Below, in pieces: positions 17,819 through 26,291 of a stretch of 64,000 nt of DNA; positions within the stretch are counted from its first letter, which is position 1; every line of letters starts with the position of its first letter. A model generated the notes under the pieces. It was given only the letters and a program-made list of their open reading frames with translations. It ran no database searches and was not told the DNA's origin. Source of the stretch: CAWBLP01 sp963789495 (GTDB lineage: Bacteria; Pseudomonadota; Alphaproteobacteria; Acetobacterales; Acetobacteraceae). The position numbers and the translations under genes were made by a program. Location of the stretch: the NCBI GenBank assembly GCA_963789495.1, contig CAWBLP010000005.1:372001-436000 (forward strand), written 5' to 3'.

Positions 17819-19490
17819 CCCGCATCATCGGCGAAATCGAACTGCAGATCATGTGGAACCGCCTGCTCTCCGTGGTGGAGGAGCAGGGCGCAGACGCTGG
17901 TGCGCACCGCGTTCAGCACCTCGGCGCGCGAGGCCGGCGACATTTCCGCCGGCGTGTTCGACCTGCAAGGCCGCATGCTGGCCCAGGCCGTCACCGGCAC
18001 GCCCGGCCACATCAACACCATGGCGCGCTCGGTCGGGCATTTCCTGGAGGTGTTCCCGGTCGGCGCAGATGCAGCGAAGGCGACGTCTACGTCACCAACG
18101 ATCCGTGGAAGGGCACCGGCCACCTCTACGACCTGGTGGTGGTGTCTCCCACCTTCATGGACGACACGCATCGTCGCGCTGTTCGCCTGCACCACGCATC
18201 TGGTGGATATGGGCGGCGTCGGCCAGACGCCGGAGGGACGGCAGATCTACCACGAGGGCCTGTTCATCCCGCTGCTGCGCCTGGCCCGCGCCGGCGAGAT
18301 GAACGAGGACCTGCTGGCGATGATCCGCGCCAATGTGCGCGAGCCGGTGCAGGTGATCGGCGACGTCTATGCGCTGATCGCCTGCAACGACATCGGCAGC
18401 CGCCGCCTGGTCGCCATGATGCGCGAATTCCACCTGCCGCGACCTCGACCAGCTGGGCGAGGAAATCATCACCCGCTCCCGCCGCGGCATGGCGGAGGCG
18501 ATCGGCAAGCTGCCGCAAGGCGCGTGGTCGGCGCGTCGATGCGCATCGACGGCTACGAGGCGCCGATCGACCTGGTCGCCACGCTGACCATCGGCCGCGA
18601 CCGCATCGACGTGGATTTTTCCGGCTCCTCCGGCATGTCGTCCTACGCGATCAACTGCCCGCTCTGCTACACCGAGGCCTACACGACCTTCGGCGTGAAC
18701 TGCGTGGTGGCGCCGCATATCCCGAACAACACCGGCACGCTCGATGCGGTGCGCGTCACCGCGCCGGAGGGCACCATCGTCAGCGCCACCCATCCCGCCG
18801 CGGTCTATGCGCGCTCGGTGATCGGCCACATGCTGCCGGATGTGGTCTATGGCTGCCTCGACCAGGCGCTGCCCGGACCGCGTGCCGGCCGAGGGCACGT
18901 CCAACCTGTGGACGCTGAACCTGATCGCCGGCCACGGCCTGACCGGCATCGGCCGCAAGGCCGGCACGCCGTTCATGGTCAACAGCTTCCACTCCGGCGG
19001 CGCCGGCGCGCGTCCGCGCCAGGACGGGCTGTCGGCCACGCCCTTCCCCTCCGGCGTGCGCAACGTGCCGGTGGAGGCGACCGAGGCGATCACCCCGCTG
19101 GTGATCTGGCGCAAGGAGCTGCGGCAGGATTCCGGCGGCCCCGGGCGGTATCGCGGCGGGCTGGGCCAGGTGATGGAGATCGGCTCGCGCGAGGATGCGG
19201 CGTTCGGCATCTTCGCCCGGTTCGAGCGCGTGCATCACCCGGCGCGCGGCCGCAACGGCGGCGGCGCGGGCGGAGCAGGGCGGCTGTCCCTCGCCTCCGG
19301 CGCGGAGCTGCGGCCGAAAGGGCTGGCGTGGTGCCGCCCGGCGACCGGCTGGTGGTGGAAATGCCCGGCGGCGGCGGCATGGGCCCGCCCGCGACGCGCG
19401 ATCCCGACAGCGGTGCGCCGCGACGTGCGGCTGGGCTACGTGTCGCGGGAGGCGGCGCAGCGCGACTACGGCATTACGGTCGAGGACTGA
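17815..19490 (+). pseudogene. Hydantoinase/oxoprolinase B-type subunit (HyuB), several frameshifts
   Basis: This is the partner of HyuA. Family motifs seen in three frames are STSAREAGDISAGVFDLQGRMLAQ, HINTMARSVGHFL, VTNDPWKGTGHLYD, LVDMGGVGQTPEGRQIYHEG, VDFSGSS, CYTEAYTTFGVNC and a C-terminal GGRGMGPP-like run. Frame changes occur near 17887, 18068, 18165, 18440, 18525, 18875 and around 19330. These are mostly single extra bases, as in hyuA. After correction the length would be ~550 residues, typical for HyuB. It starts inside the hyuA stop, so the two are translationally coupled. Very high GC and strong GCC/CTG codon use match the surrounding genes and give no sign of transfer. Confidence 0.87.
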
Positions 19491-19540
19491 CACCGGATCA
19501 GCCTGATGCGGCGTAGTGGAACAAAACAAAATCAACCATC

Positions 19541-19586
19541 TCCTCGCCCTCCCCTTGCTGGAGGGGGAAGGGGGGAGGGGAGCGAG
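19541..19586 (+). repeat. GC-rich palindromic repeat (PLAGGGRGEG type)
   Basis: A C-rich block (CCCTCCCC at 19547-19554) pairs with a G-rich block (GGGGAGGG at 19572-19579) across a short loop. When translated it gives the proline/glycine string PSPRPPLAGGGRGEG. This kind of dispersed intergenic palindrome is frequent in several proteobacterial genomes. It lies inside the longest possible frame of the MFS gene, which argues that the true MFS start is downstream. Confidence 0.65.
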
Positions 19587-19595
19587 CAATCGCAG

Positions 19596-20885
19596 GTGAG
19601 TGGGGCAGCGCAAACCAAAGAGCAGAGCGCGCAACCTCCAACTCAGCCGGCACTTCGCACCCTCCTGGCCAACCCGAGCTTCCTTCGCCTGTGGTCGATC
19701 GGCGGCTGCGTGAACGCGATGCGCTGGTTCGAGGTCCTCGCCGCAGCCCTATTCACACTGGACATCACCGGCTCAGGCTTTGCCGTCGCGGTGGTTTCCG
19801 CCGCTCGCACCATGCCGATGCTGCTGTTCGGCGCCTTCGCCGGCGTGATGGCGGAAGCGGTCAACCGCAAGCACGTGCTGATAGCTGGTCAGTTGATCAC
19901 TGCTGCAGCCTCCGCCTCCGTCGCTACGCTCGGCATCTTCGGCGTGGCGCGGCCCTGGCACGTTGCGCTGGCAGCATTGCTGGCGGGCACGGTCTGGTCT
20001 ACCGAAATGGCCACCCGGCGCCGCATGGTGGGCGAGAGCGTGCCGCCGGCACTGATACCTCGCGCCCTCGCACTCGACACCACGACCAATTCACTCACAC
20101 GCATGGTGGGCCCGATCGTCGCGGGCACTCTGTATCAGTTCGCCGGCCTCGCCGGAGCGTTCACCGTGTCGGCGGTATTCTACCTGGTCGCAGCCATCCT
20201 GGGCATCGGCCTCGCACATCGACAGGAACGACGCCGGCTCGTGCTGTCTCAGGTGCCGCGCGACTTGGCGGAGGGCCTCGCCTTCGCACGCATCCATGTC
20301 GTGGTGGGCGGTGTGCTGATGGTCACGATCGCCATGAACCTGCTGGGTTTTCCCTACGCAGCGCTGATCGCGCCGATCGGCCAACTGCATTTCAGGGTCT
20401 CGCCGGTGCTGGTCGGCATGATGGCGGCATCCGAATCGTTCGGCGCCTTCCTCGGCGGGCTATGGCTGGCGCGTGGCGATCCGCCCGGCAGTGGACGGCC
20501 GCTGATGGTGGGAGGCTCGCTGCTGTTCCTGGTTTGCGTCGCGCTGATGCCACTGGCGCCGGTGTTCCTGATCGCTTGTTTCCTCCTGGTGGCCGGCGGG
20601 TTCGGCTCCGCGGCGTTTGCCAACATGCAGACCTCGCTGATCATCACCCACGCCCCACCGCATATCCGCTCACGTCTGATGGGGCTGCTGACTGTATGCA
20701 TCGGCATGGGACCGATCGGCATCCTGCTGGTCGGCGCCCTCGCCAGTATCCTGGGTCCGATGCGTGCGGTGGATGTGATCGAGCTGACCGGCTTGATCCT
20801 GGTCTCATTGGCCGGCGGGGTCTGGCGTCGGCGTGAGCAGCGCCAGCCCACGGCATCCGGGACCATGCTGCCGGAACGCGGCTGA
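19596..20885 (+). CDS. MFS transporter (enterobactin exporter EntS-like)
   Basis: The ~429-residue membrane protein has about 12 predicted spans and starts near LLANPSFLRLWSIGGCVNAM. The loop between spans 2 and 3 reads AGVMAEAVNRKHVLI, close to the MFS loop signature, and the central part fits the MFS_3/EntS-like group. The frame is open from 19506, but the first 30 residues come from a palindromic repeat. I therefore favour the GTG at 19596, although its ribosome site is weak. The substrate is unknown. It follows hyuB on the same strand after ~100 bases. Confidence 0.8.
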   Translation: MSGAAQTKEQSAQPPTQPALRTLLANPSFLRLWSIGGCVNAMRWFEVLAAALFTLDITGSGFAVAVVSAARTMPMLLFGAFAGVMAEAVNRKHVLIAGQLITAAASASVATLGIFGVARPWHVALAALLAGTVWSTEMATRRRMVGESVPPALIPRALALDTTTNSLTRMVGPIVAGTLYQFAGLAGAFTVSAVFYLVAAILGIGLAHRQERRRLVLSQVPRDLAEGLAFARIHVVVGGVLMVTIAMNLLGFPYAALIAPIGQLHFRVSPVLVGMMAASESFGAFLGGLWLARGDPPGSGRPLMVGGSLLFLVCVALMPLAPVFLIACFLLVAGGFGSAAFANMQTSLIITHAPPHIRSRLMGLLTVCIGMGPIGILLVGALASILGPMRAVDVIELTGLILVSLAGGVWRRREQRQPTASGTMLPERG

Positions 20886-21092
20886 CGCGTTTCCCTGGCA
20901 GGGCACCGGGCCGATCGCCGATGTGATCGCCGCCAGACGGTTCTATGTACCTGTGCCTGATCGCGCAGGCGGCGACCATGATCCGGCACTGGCCGTCTGC
21001 GTGCATGCCAAGCGTCGTAACCGGAGTAAGCTGTCCCGATGTCGAGGCCCAGGGTCCTCCGTCGGAGGAGGCCCCGCATTTGGGGGGAAACA

Positions 21093-22638
21093 ATGGATCC
21101 GATTGTGGAGACTACGAGCGGCAAGCTGCGCGGCGCGTTGATCGAGGGTGTCGCTGCCTTCAAAAGCATCCCGTATGGCGCGTCGTCTGCCGGCGCCAAT
21201 CGATTCCGGCCACCGCAGCCGCCGCAGCCCTGGGCGGGGGTCCGCGATGCGCTGGACTATGCCGGCCAGTCGCCGCAGTCGCGCCTGGGGTTTCCGCAGC
21301 GCGCCGAACTGGCGGATTTTTCCGGTACAGCCGACAATACGCCGGAGACCGAGGATTGTCTGACCCTGCATGTCTGGACCCAGACACTGGATTCGGCTGC
21401 GCGCCGGCCGGTCATGGTGTGGCTGCATGGCGGCGCGTTCTCCTTTGGCTCCGCCAACAGTCTCCGATTGCAGGGCATGCGGCTTTGCAAGCGCGGCGAC
21501 GTCGTGCTGGTGACGGTGAACCAGCGGCTGAACATCTTCGGCCACCTCGATCTGTCGCAGATCGGCGGGTCGGAATATGCGCAGTCGGGCAATGCCGGCA
21601 CGCTCGACATGCTCGCCGCACTGCACTGGGTGCGCGACAACATCGCCCGCGTTTGGCGGAGATCCAGGCAGGGTTACGATTTTTGGTGAGTCCGGTGGTG
21701 GCGCGAAGGTCAGCACGCTGATGGCTATGCCGGCCGCACGTGGCCTGTTTCACCGGGCCATCGTGCAGAGCGGGGCGGCGGTGCGACTGCGCACGCAGGA
21801 CCGTGCGGCGAAGCTCACCGACGCGGTGCTGCACGATCTGGGTCTGGCGCCTACTGCGCTGGCGGAACTGCGGACGATCCCGATGCGTCGGCTGCTTGCC
21901 GCGATCGCGCCGGCACAGAAAGCAATCGGGCCGTCGCTCTGGCCGTTGCTGGACCGCTACCCGTTCGGGCCGGTGGTGGATGGCACGCTGCTGCCGCATC
22001 AGCCATTCGATCCGGAGGCTACCCCGGTCTCCGCTGACATCCCGTTGATCATCGGTGACACGACGCATGAGGCGGCGTTGTTTCTGGCGAGCGACGACAA
22101 GGTATGGCACGACACGCTGACCGAGGCGGAGTTGCGGAGCCGCATCCGCACCGTCGTTGGCAACCAGACCGATCGGGTTCTGGCACTGTACAGACGACGG
22201 CTGCCGGAAGGCAGTCCGGCGGAGCAGCTGATCAGCGCATTGACCGATGGCACGTTCCGCCTGCGCTCGCTGCTGATGGCGGAACGCAAAGCGCGCCAGG
22301 CGGCGCCGGTCTGGATGTATGCCTTCGCCTGGCAGACCCCGCTATTCGACGGTCGGCTCGGCGCGCCGCACGCGATCGATGTGCCGTTCACCTTCGATAC
22401 TCTGGATTTCACCAACGCGACCGACCGCAGCGCCGGCGCGCATGCATTGGCGGCAACCATGTCCGCCACCTGGGCAGCCTTCGCGCATACGGGCATCCCG
22501 CGCCACGCGTCGCTGCCGGACTGGCCCGTGTTCACCCCACAGGTTCGGGCAACCATGGTGCTGGACACGAAATGCCGGGTGGTGCGCGATCCCGGTCGGG
22601 AATCGCGGCTGATTTGGAGCGAGCTTGCCGCCGCTTGA
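21093..22638 (+). pseudogene. Type-B carboxylesterase (para-nitrobenzyl esterase family), one frameshift
   Basis: This is an alpha/beta-hydrolase of the carboxylesterase family. The first part has GAFKSIPYG-like start sequence, EDCLTLHVW and the oxyanion segment VMVWLHGGAFSFGS. Near 21645-21655 one extra C shifts the frame within IAAFGGDPGRVTIFGESGGGAK, which carries the nucleophile Ser. The C-terminal part includes the acid region and HAIDVPFTFDTL with the catalytic His. The ATG at 21093 follows GGGGGGAAA. After correction the length is ~514 residues, normal for the family. A single extra base is more likely a read error than decay. Confidence 0.88.
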
Positions 22639-22714
22639 CCACGGCAGGACAGGCATATCGTTTCCGATCAGGCAATCCATGATTATCCAGTGGCTTTGGT
22701 GGGGGTCGAAATCG

Positions 22715-22754
22715 GATCATATCAAAGCGCTTTTCTATCTTGATCGATATGATC
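22715..22754. promoter_or_regulatory. Inverted repeat upstream of the TNT-toxin gene
   Basis: Perfect 9-base arms GATCATATC (22715-22723) and GATATGATC (22746-22754) are separated by 22 bases, in an AT-richer stretch 47 bases before the start of the secreted toxin gene. The centre spacing would allow a dimeric repressor or a stem-loop. No match to a known operator is claimed. Confidence 0.35.
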
Positions 22755-22800
22755 AGCTGATGGCCTCGGGTCACAAAATTAAGTACTGACGAGGGATGTC

Positions 22801-23337
22801 ATGGCTTTCCCCCCGCTCCGCTGGTTGTTGCCATTGCTTGTCCTGCTCACGGCGACTCCCGAGTTCGGCCAAGCGTAGCAGACCACGCCCGCGGCCGCCG
22901 CGACAGAGGCGGTTACCCTGCCGTCCTATCTGCGGCAAAGCCGGTGTCCGAAATGGATCGACGCGAAGGCGCAGATCACATGGCCGCCGCATGACGGCTG
23001 CGTGACTACTCCTGTCGCGGAGCTCCTTGCCCCTGGTACGGTGATCGATCGCTTCGGCAGCGAGAACGGGCGGTTTTTCAGGCCGCGCGGTGAATGCTAC
23101 GCCGGTCGTGCCGTGCCTTACGTTTGCAGCCGGGTGGTCTATACCGTCGATCGCGTGGTGAGGGCGTTACAGGTGCAGGCCTGTAAGGCGGCGCCGTGGT
23201 TCAACGAACCGGGTGGCGCAGTGCAGTACCAGACGGAGGAACCTGCGGCGAAGCTGCGCGAGACCGTCTTCATCGAGGTGGCGGCGAATGACAATACGGG
23301 AAATGGCAAACCGGTTTCGCCGTGCGGGAGTCCCTGA
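22801..23337 (+). pseudogene. Secreted TNT-domain (NAD+ glycohydrolase-type) toxin with in-frame amber stop
   Basis: From the ATG at 22801 the frame encodes a signal peptide (RWLLPLLVLLTATPEFGQA). It then hits TAG at 22876-22878, and continues open for ~152 codons. The rest carries a TNT domain: LAPGTVIDRFGSENGRF, RGECYAGRAVPY and the end APWFNEPGGAVQYQ. The Arg of DRFG and Gln of VQYQ match positions conserved in TNT; the His expected in the middle is not obvious. Six cysteines suit an exported disulfide-bonded protein. TNT domains hydrolyse NAD+ and are used as toxins against host or rival cells. If the TAG is real the gene is dead or needs suppression; a downstream start at 23002 would give a signal-less fragment. 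Confidence 0.75.
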
Positions 23338-23540
23338 CCACTTCTACGTGCTGGTTGGCGGGGATGGGGGCGGGCGAATGTGTCGGGCTGGAACCGACCG
23401 CCGACGGATGGTCGGCCTACTACAGTGAACACGGCCGCAAATCGCGGCTCGATGCCTGCCCGGACGAGGATGGTGCGTGTCGTGCCATGATCGGTCGCAT
23501 CAACCTGATGATGCGGCAGTCGGGATTGGCCGATGTCTGA
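23288..23540 (+). pseudogene. Likely immunity protein for the TNT toxin, one frameshift in a G run
   Basis: From the ATG at 23288 the frame reads MTIREMANRFRRAGVPDHFYVLVGGDG. It then needs one G fewer in the G5 run at 23365-23370 to continue as AGECVGLEPTADGWSAYYSEHGRKSRLDACP to the stop at 23540. The corrected product is ~83 residues, cytoplasmic and acidic-hydrophobic. The pattern of a short helix, a GG turn and then W.xYYSERG.K resembles small proteins encoded next to TNT-domain toxins. That match is from memory and not a database result. It overlaps the toxin 3' end by 50 bases, as expected of a coupled toxin-immunity pair. Confidence 0.55.
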
Positions 23541-23637
23541 CCGGCCGGCCTCGTCGCCTTCGGTGCCGATGGCATAGCCCGCAGCAGGCCGCCGAGCGGG
23601 GTTACCAGCCCTGGCGGGGCGGGCTACATCCACTGAC

Positions 23638-26277
23638 ATGGCCGCATCGCTTCGTCGTCCCAGTGCAGAAGGTGCTTCCCCCGCCATGGCGCAATGGTTC
23701 GCCATGAAGGAGCAGCATCCCGATGCGCTGCTGTTTTTCCGCATGGGTGACTTCTACGAACTGTTCTTTGCCGACGCGGAATCCGCCGCCGCCGCACTGG
23801 ACATCGCTCTCACCCAGCGCGGCGAGCATGCCGGTGCGCCGATCCCGATGTGCGGCGTGCCATTCCACGCAGCCGAGGCCTATCTCGCCCGCCTGATCCG
23901 CCGTGGTTTCCGAGTTGCAGTGGCGGAGCAGATGGAGGATCCGAAGACCCGTACCGGCAAGGCGCCGATCCGGCGGGAGGTCGTCCGCCTGATCACACCC
24001 GGCACGATCACCGAGGAGGCGCTATTAGAAGGTGGTCGTGCCAATCTGCTGGTCGCGCTGGCACAGGACCGTGAAGCGGTGGGCGCAGCTTGGCTCGATG
24101 TCTCCACCGGCCTCTTCGAGACCGCCGCGGTAGCCGCCGGTGAACTCCCCGCATTGCTGGGCCGGCTCGAACCGGCCGAGGTCCTGGCACCCGCCACGTT
24201 GAAGCTGCTCGACTGGGAGGACAGGCGGGCGCCGGAGCCGATGCCCTCACCGCCATTGGTCGCTCGCCGCCGGTTGGCGGAAGCATTCGGCGCGGCCAGC
24301 TTGGATGCGTTCGGCAGCTTTTCCGACGGCGAGGCGGTCGCGGCGGCGCTGGCGCTGGACTATGTCCGCGCGACCCAGGCCGGGGCCTTGCCGCGGCTTG
24401 CCCGACCGGCTCCACAAGGGCAGGCCGGAGCCATGGCTATGGACGCCGCCACGCGTGCCAGCCTGGAGATTCAGCGTGCCCGCGACGGCTCTGGCCAGCA
24501 TACTCTATCAAGCGCCGTGCAGCGTACCCTCACACCAGCCGGCGCGCGCATGTTGGGGCACTGGCTCGCCGCCCCATTGACCGATCCCGCGGCGATCGCG
24601 GCCCGGCAGGACGCCTGGTCGTGGCTCCTCGCCAATCCGGACGCAGCGTCGCGGCTGCGTGCTGCGCTGCGCGGTGCCCCGGACATCGCCCGCGCCCTTG
24701 CGCGTCTGTCCCTCAATCGTGGCACACCGCGCGACCTGGCAGCCTTGCGCGACGGGATTGCGGCAGCCGCTGTGGCCGCGCAGGCATTGGAGGGTCCCTT
24801 GCCGGCAGCCCTCGGCACCGCGCGTGCTGCACTCATGATGGATCCGGCGCTAGGCCAGCAGCTGGCCGATGCCCTGGCCGACCCTGCGCCGCATCGGCTG
24901 GACGACGGCAATGTCATCCGCCTCGGTTTTGACGCGGAGCTCGACGGCGAACGCGGTATGCGGGACGACAGCCGGCGGGTGCTGGCACAGCGGCAGCTTG
25001 ATTACGCGCAGCGCTTCGGTGTCGCCAGCCTGAAGATCAAGCACCACGCCCAGCTCGGCTACGTCATCGAAGCGCCCGCCGTGGCGGTGGAGAAGCTGCG
25101 GGACTTTCCAGAGCTGACCCTACGGCAGGGCATGGCGAACGGCGCGCGGTTTACCACGCCGGACCTGTCGGAGTTGGACCGGCGCATCACTGAGGCCGGC
25201 GACCGTGCCGCACGGCGTGAACGTACCATTTTCGCCCATCTGGTCGCCGGCACATTGGACCACGCCGAGGCGCTGGCCGACTGTGCCGCCGCCTTGGCTT
25301 TGCTGGATACCGCCCAGTCCGCCGCCAGGCTCGCCGAACCCGGGACATGGTGCCGCCCGCTGGTCACCGATGGCGACGATTTCCTGGTGCAGGCCGGCCG
25401 CCACCCGGTGGTGGAGGCGGCACTGGCCGGCCATGCCAGCTTCGTGCCGAACCATTGTGACCTCTCCGCGGACCGCCGGGTGCTGTTGCTCACCGGCCCC
25501 AATATGGCAGGTAAGTCCACCTACTTGCGACAGAATGCGCTGATCGCCGTGATGGCGCAGGCGGGTCTTCCGGTTCCGGCCGAGGCGGCGACGCTCGGCG
25601 TGGTGGACCGGCTGTTCAGCCGGGTCGGTGCTGCGGATGACCTGGCGCGCGGCCGCTCCACCTTCATGGTGGAAATGACCGAGACGGCGGCCATCCTGCA
25701 CCAGGCCGGCCCACGCTCCCTGGTGGTGGTGGACGAAATTGGCCGCGGCACCGCAACCCTGGATGGACTGGCGATTGCCTGGGCGGTGTTGGAAGCGCTG
25801 CATTCGGCGATCCGCTGCCGTGCGATTTTCGCAACACATTTTCATGAACTTGCCGAACTGGCGGATCGGCTGCCACGGTTGAAACCGCACACGATGCGGG
25901 TGAAGGAGTGGAAAGGCAGCGTGGTGTTTCTGCACGAGGTGGCCGAGGGTGCGGCCGGACGATCCTGGGGCGTGCATGTGGCGGAGCTGGCCGGAGTGCC
26001 GGCGCCGGTGGTGCGACGCGCCGCTTCCTTGTTGGCGGCGCTGGAAAAGCAGGGTGGGCCACTGGCGGTTGGGGCACCGCTGGGGGCACTGCCGCTGTTC
26101 GCTGCCTCGGCGCCCGATGAGCCGTCGGAGAACGCTGCGGGGCTTTCGGAGGAGTTGGCTCCGGTGCTCTCTGCGCTGGCCGACCTGGACCCGGACCGGA
26201 TGACTCCGCGTGAGGCACTTGAAGCACTTTATCGCTTGCGGGCGTTACTGGCTGTTTCCCCGGAAGGCGCCAGCTAG
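23638..26277 (+). CDS. mutS: DNA mismatch repair ATPase MutS
   Basis: The intact 879-residue MutS recognises mismatches and recruits MutL. The mismatch-binding motif is FFRMGDFYELFF near residue 35, with Phe and Glu in the FYE core. The connector, lever and clamp regions follow. The ATPase domain shows Walker A GPNMAGKST near residue 620, VDEIGRGTATLDGLAIA (signature and Walker B) and the FATHFHEL His-switch. The ATG at 23638 is used; a second ATG 16 codons later would also leave all domains. glnD follows on the same strand after 14 bases, so they are likely co-transcribed. Confidence 0.97.
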   Translation: MAASLRRPSAEGASPAMAQWFAMKEQHPDALLFFRMGDFYELFFADAESAAAALDIALTQRGEHAGAPIPMCGVPFHAAEAYLARLIRRGFRVAVAEQMEDPKTRTGKAPIRREVVRLITPGTITEEALLEGGRANLLVALAQDREAVGAAWLDVSTGLFETAAVAAGELPALLGRLEPAEVLAPATLKLLDWEDRRAPEPMPSPPLVARRRLAEAFGAASLDAFGSFSDGEAVAAALALDYVRATQAGALPRLARPAPQGQAGAMAMDAATRASLEIQRARDGSGQHTLSSAVQRTLTPAGARMLGHWLAAPLTDPAAIAARQDAWSWLLANPDAASRLRAALRGAPDIARALARLSLNRGTPRDLAALRDGIAAAAVAAQALEGPLPAALGTARAALMMDPALGQQLADALADPAPHRLDDGNVIRLGFDAELDGERGMRDDSRRVLAQRQLDYAQRFGVASLKIKHHAQLGYVIEAPAVAVEKLRDFPELTLRQGMANGARFTTPDLSELDRRITEAGDRAARRERTIFAHLVAGTLDHAEALADCAAALALLDTAQSAARLAEPGTWCRPLVTDGDDFLVQAGRHPVVEAALAGHASFVPNHCDLSADRRVLLLTGPNMAGKSTYLRQNALIAVMAQAGLPVPAEAATLGVVDRLFSRVGAADDLARGRSTFMVEMTETAAILHQAGPRSLVVVDEIGRGTATLDGLAIAWAVLEALHSAIRCRAIFATHFHELAELADRLPRLKPHTMRVKEWKGSVVFLHEVAEGAAGRSWGVHVAELAGVPAPVVRRAASLLAALEKQGGPLAVGAPLGALPLFAASAPDEPSENAAGLSEELAPVLSALADLDPDRMTPREALEALYRLRALLAVSPEGAS

Positions 26278-26291
26278 TACCATCACCGGCA

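Noticed and set aside
15735..19490. Programmed frameshifting as the explanation for hyuA/hyuB
   Set aside because: Roughly twenty separate sites without common slippery heptamers or structures make recoding implausible.
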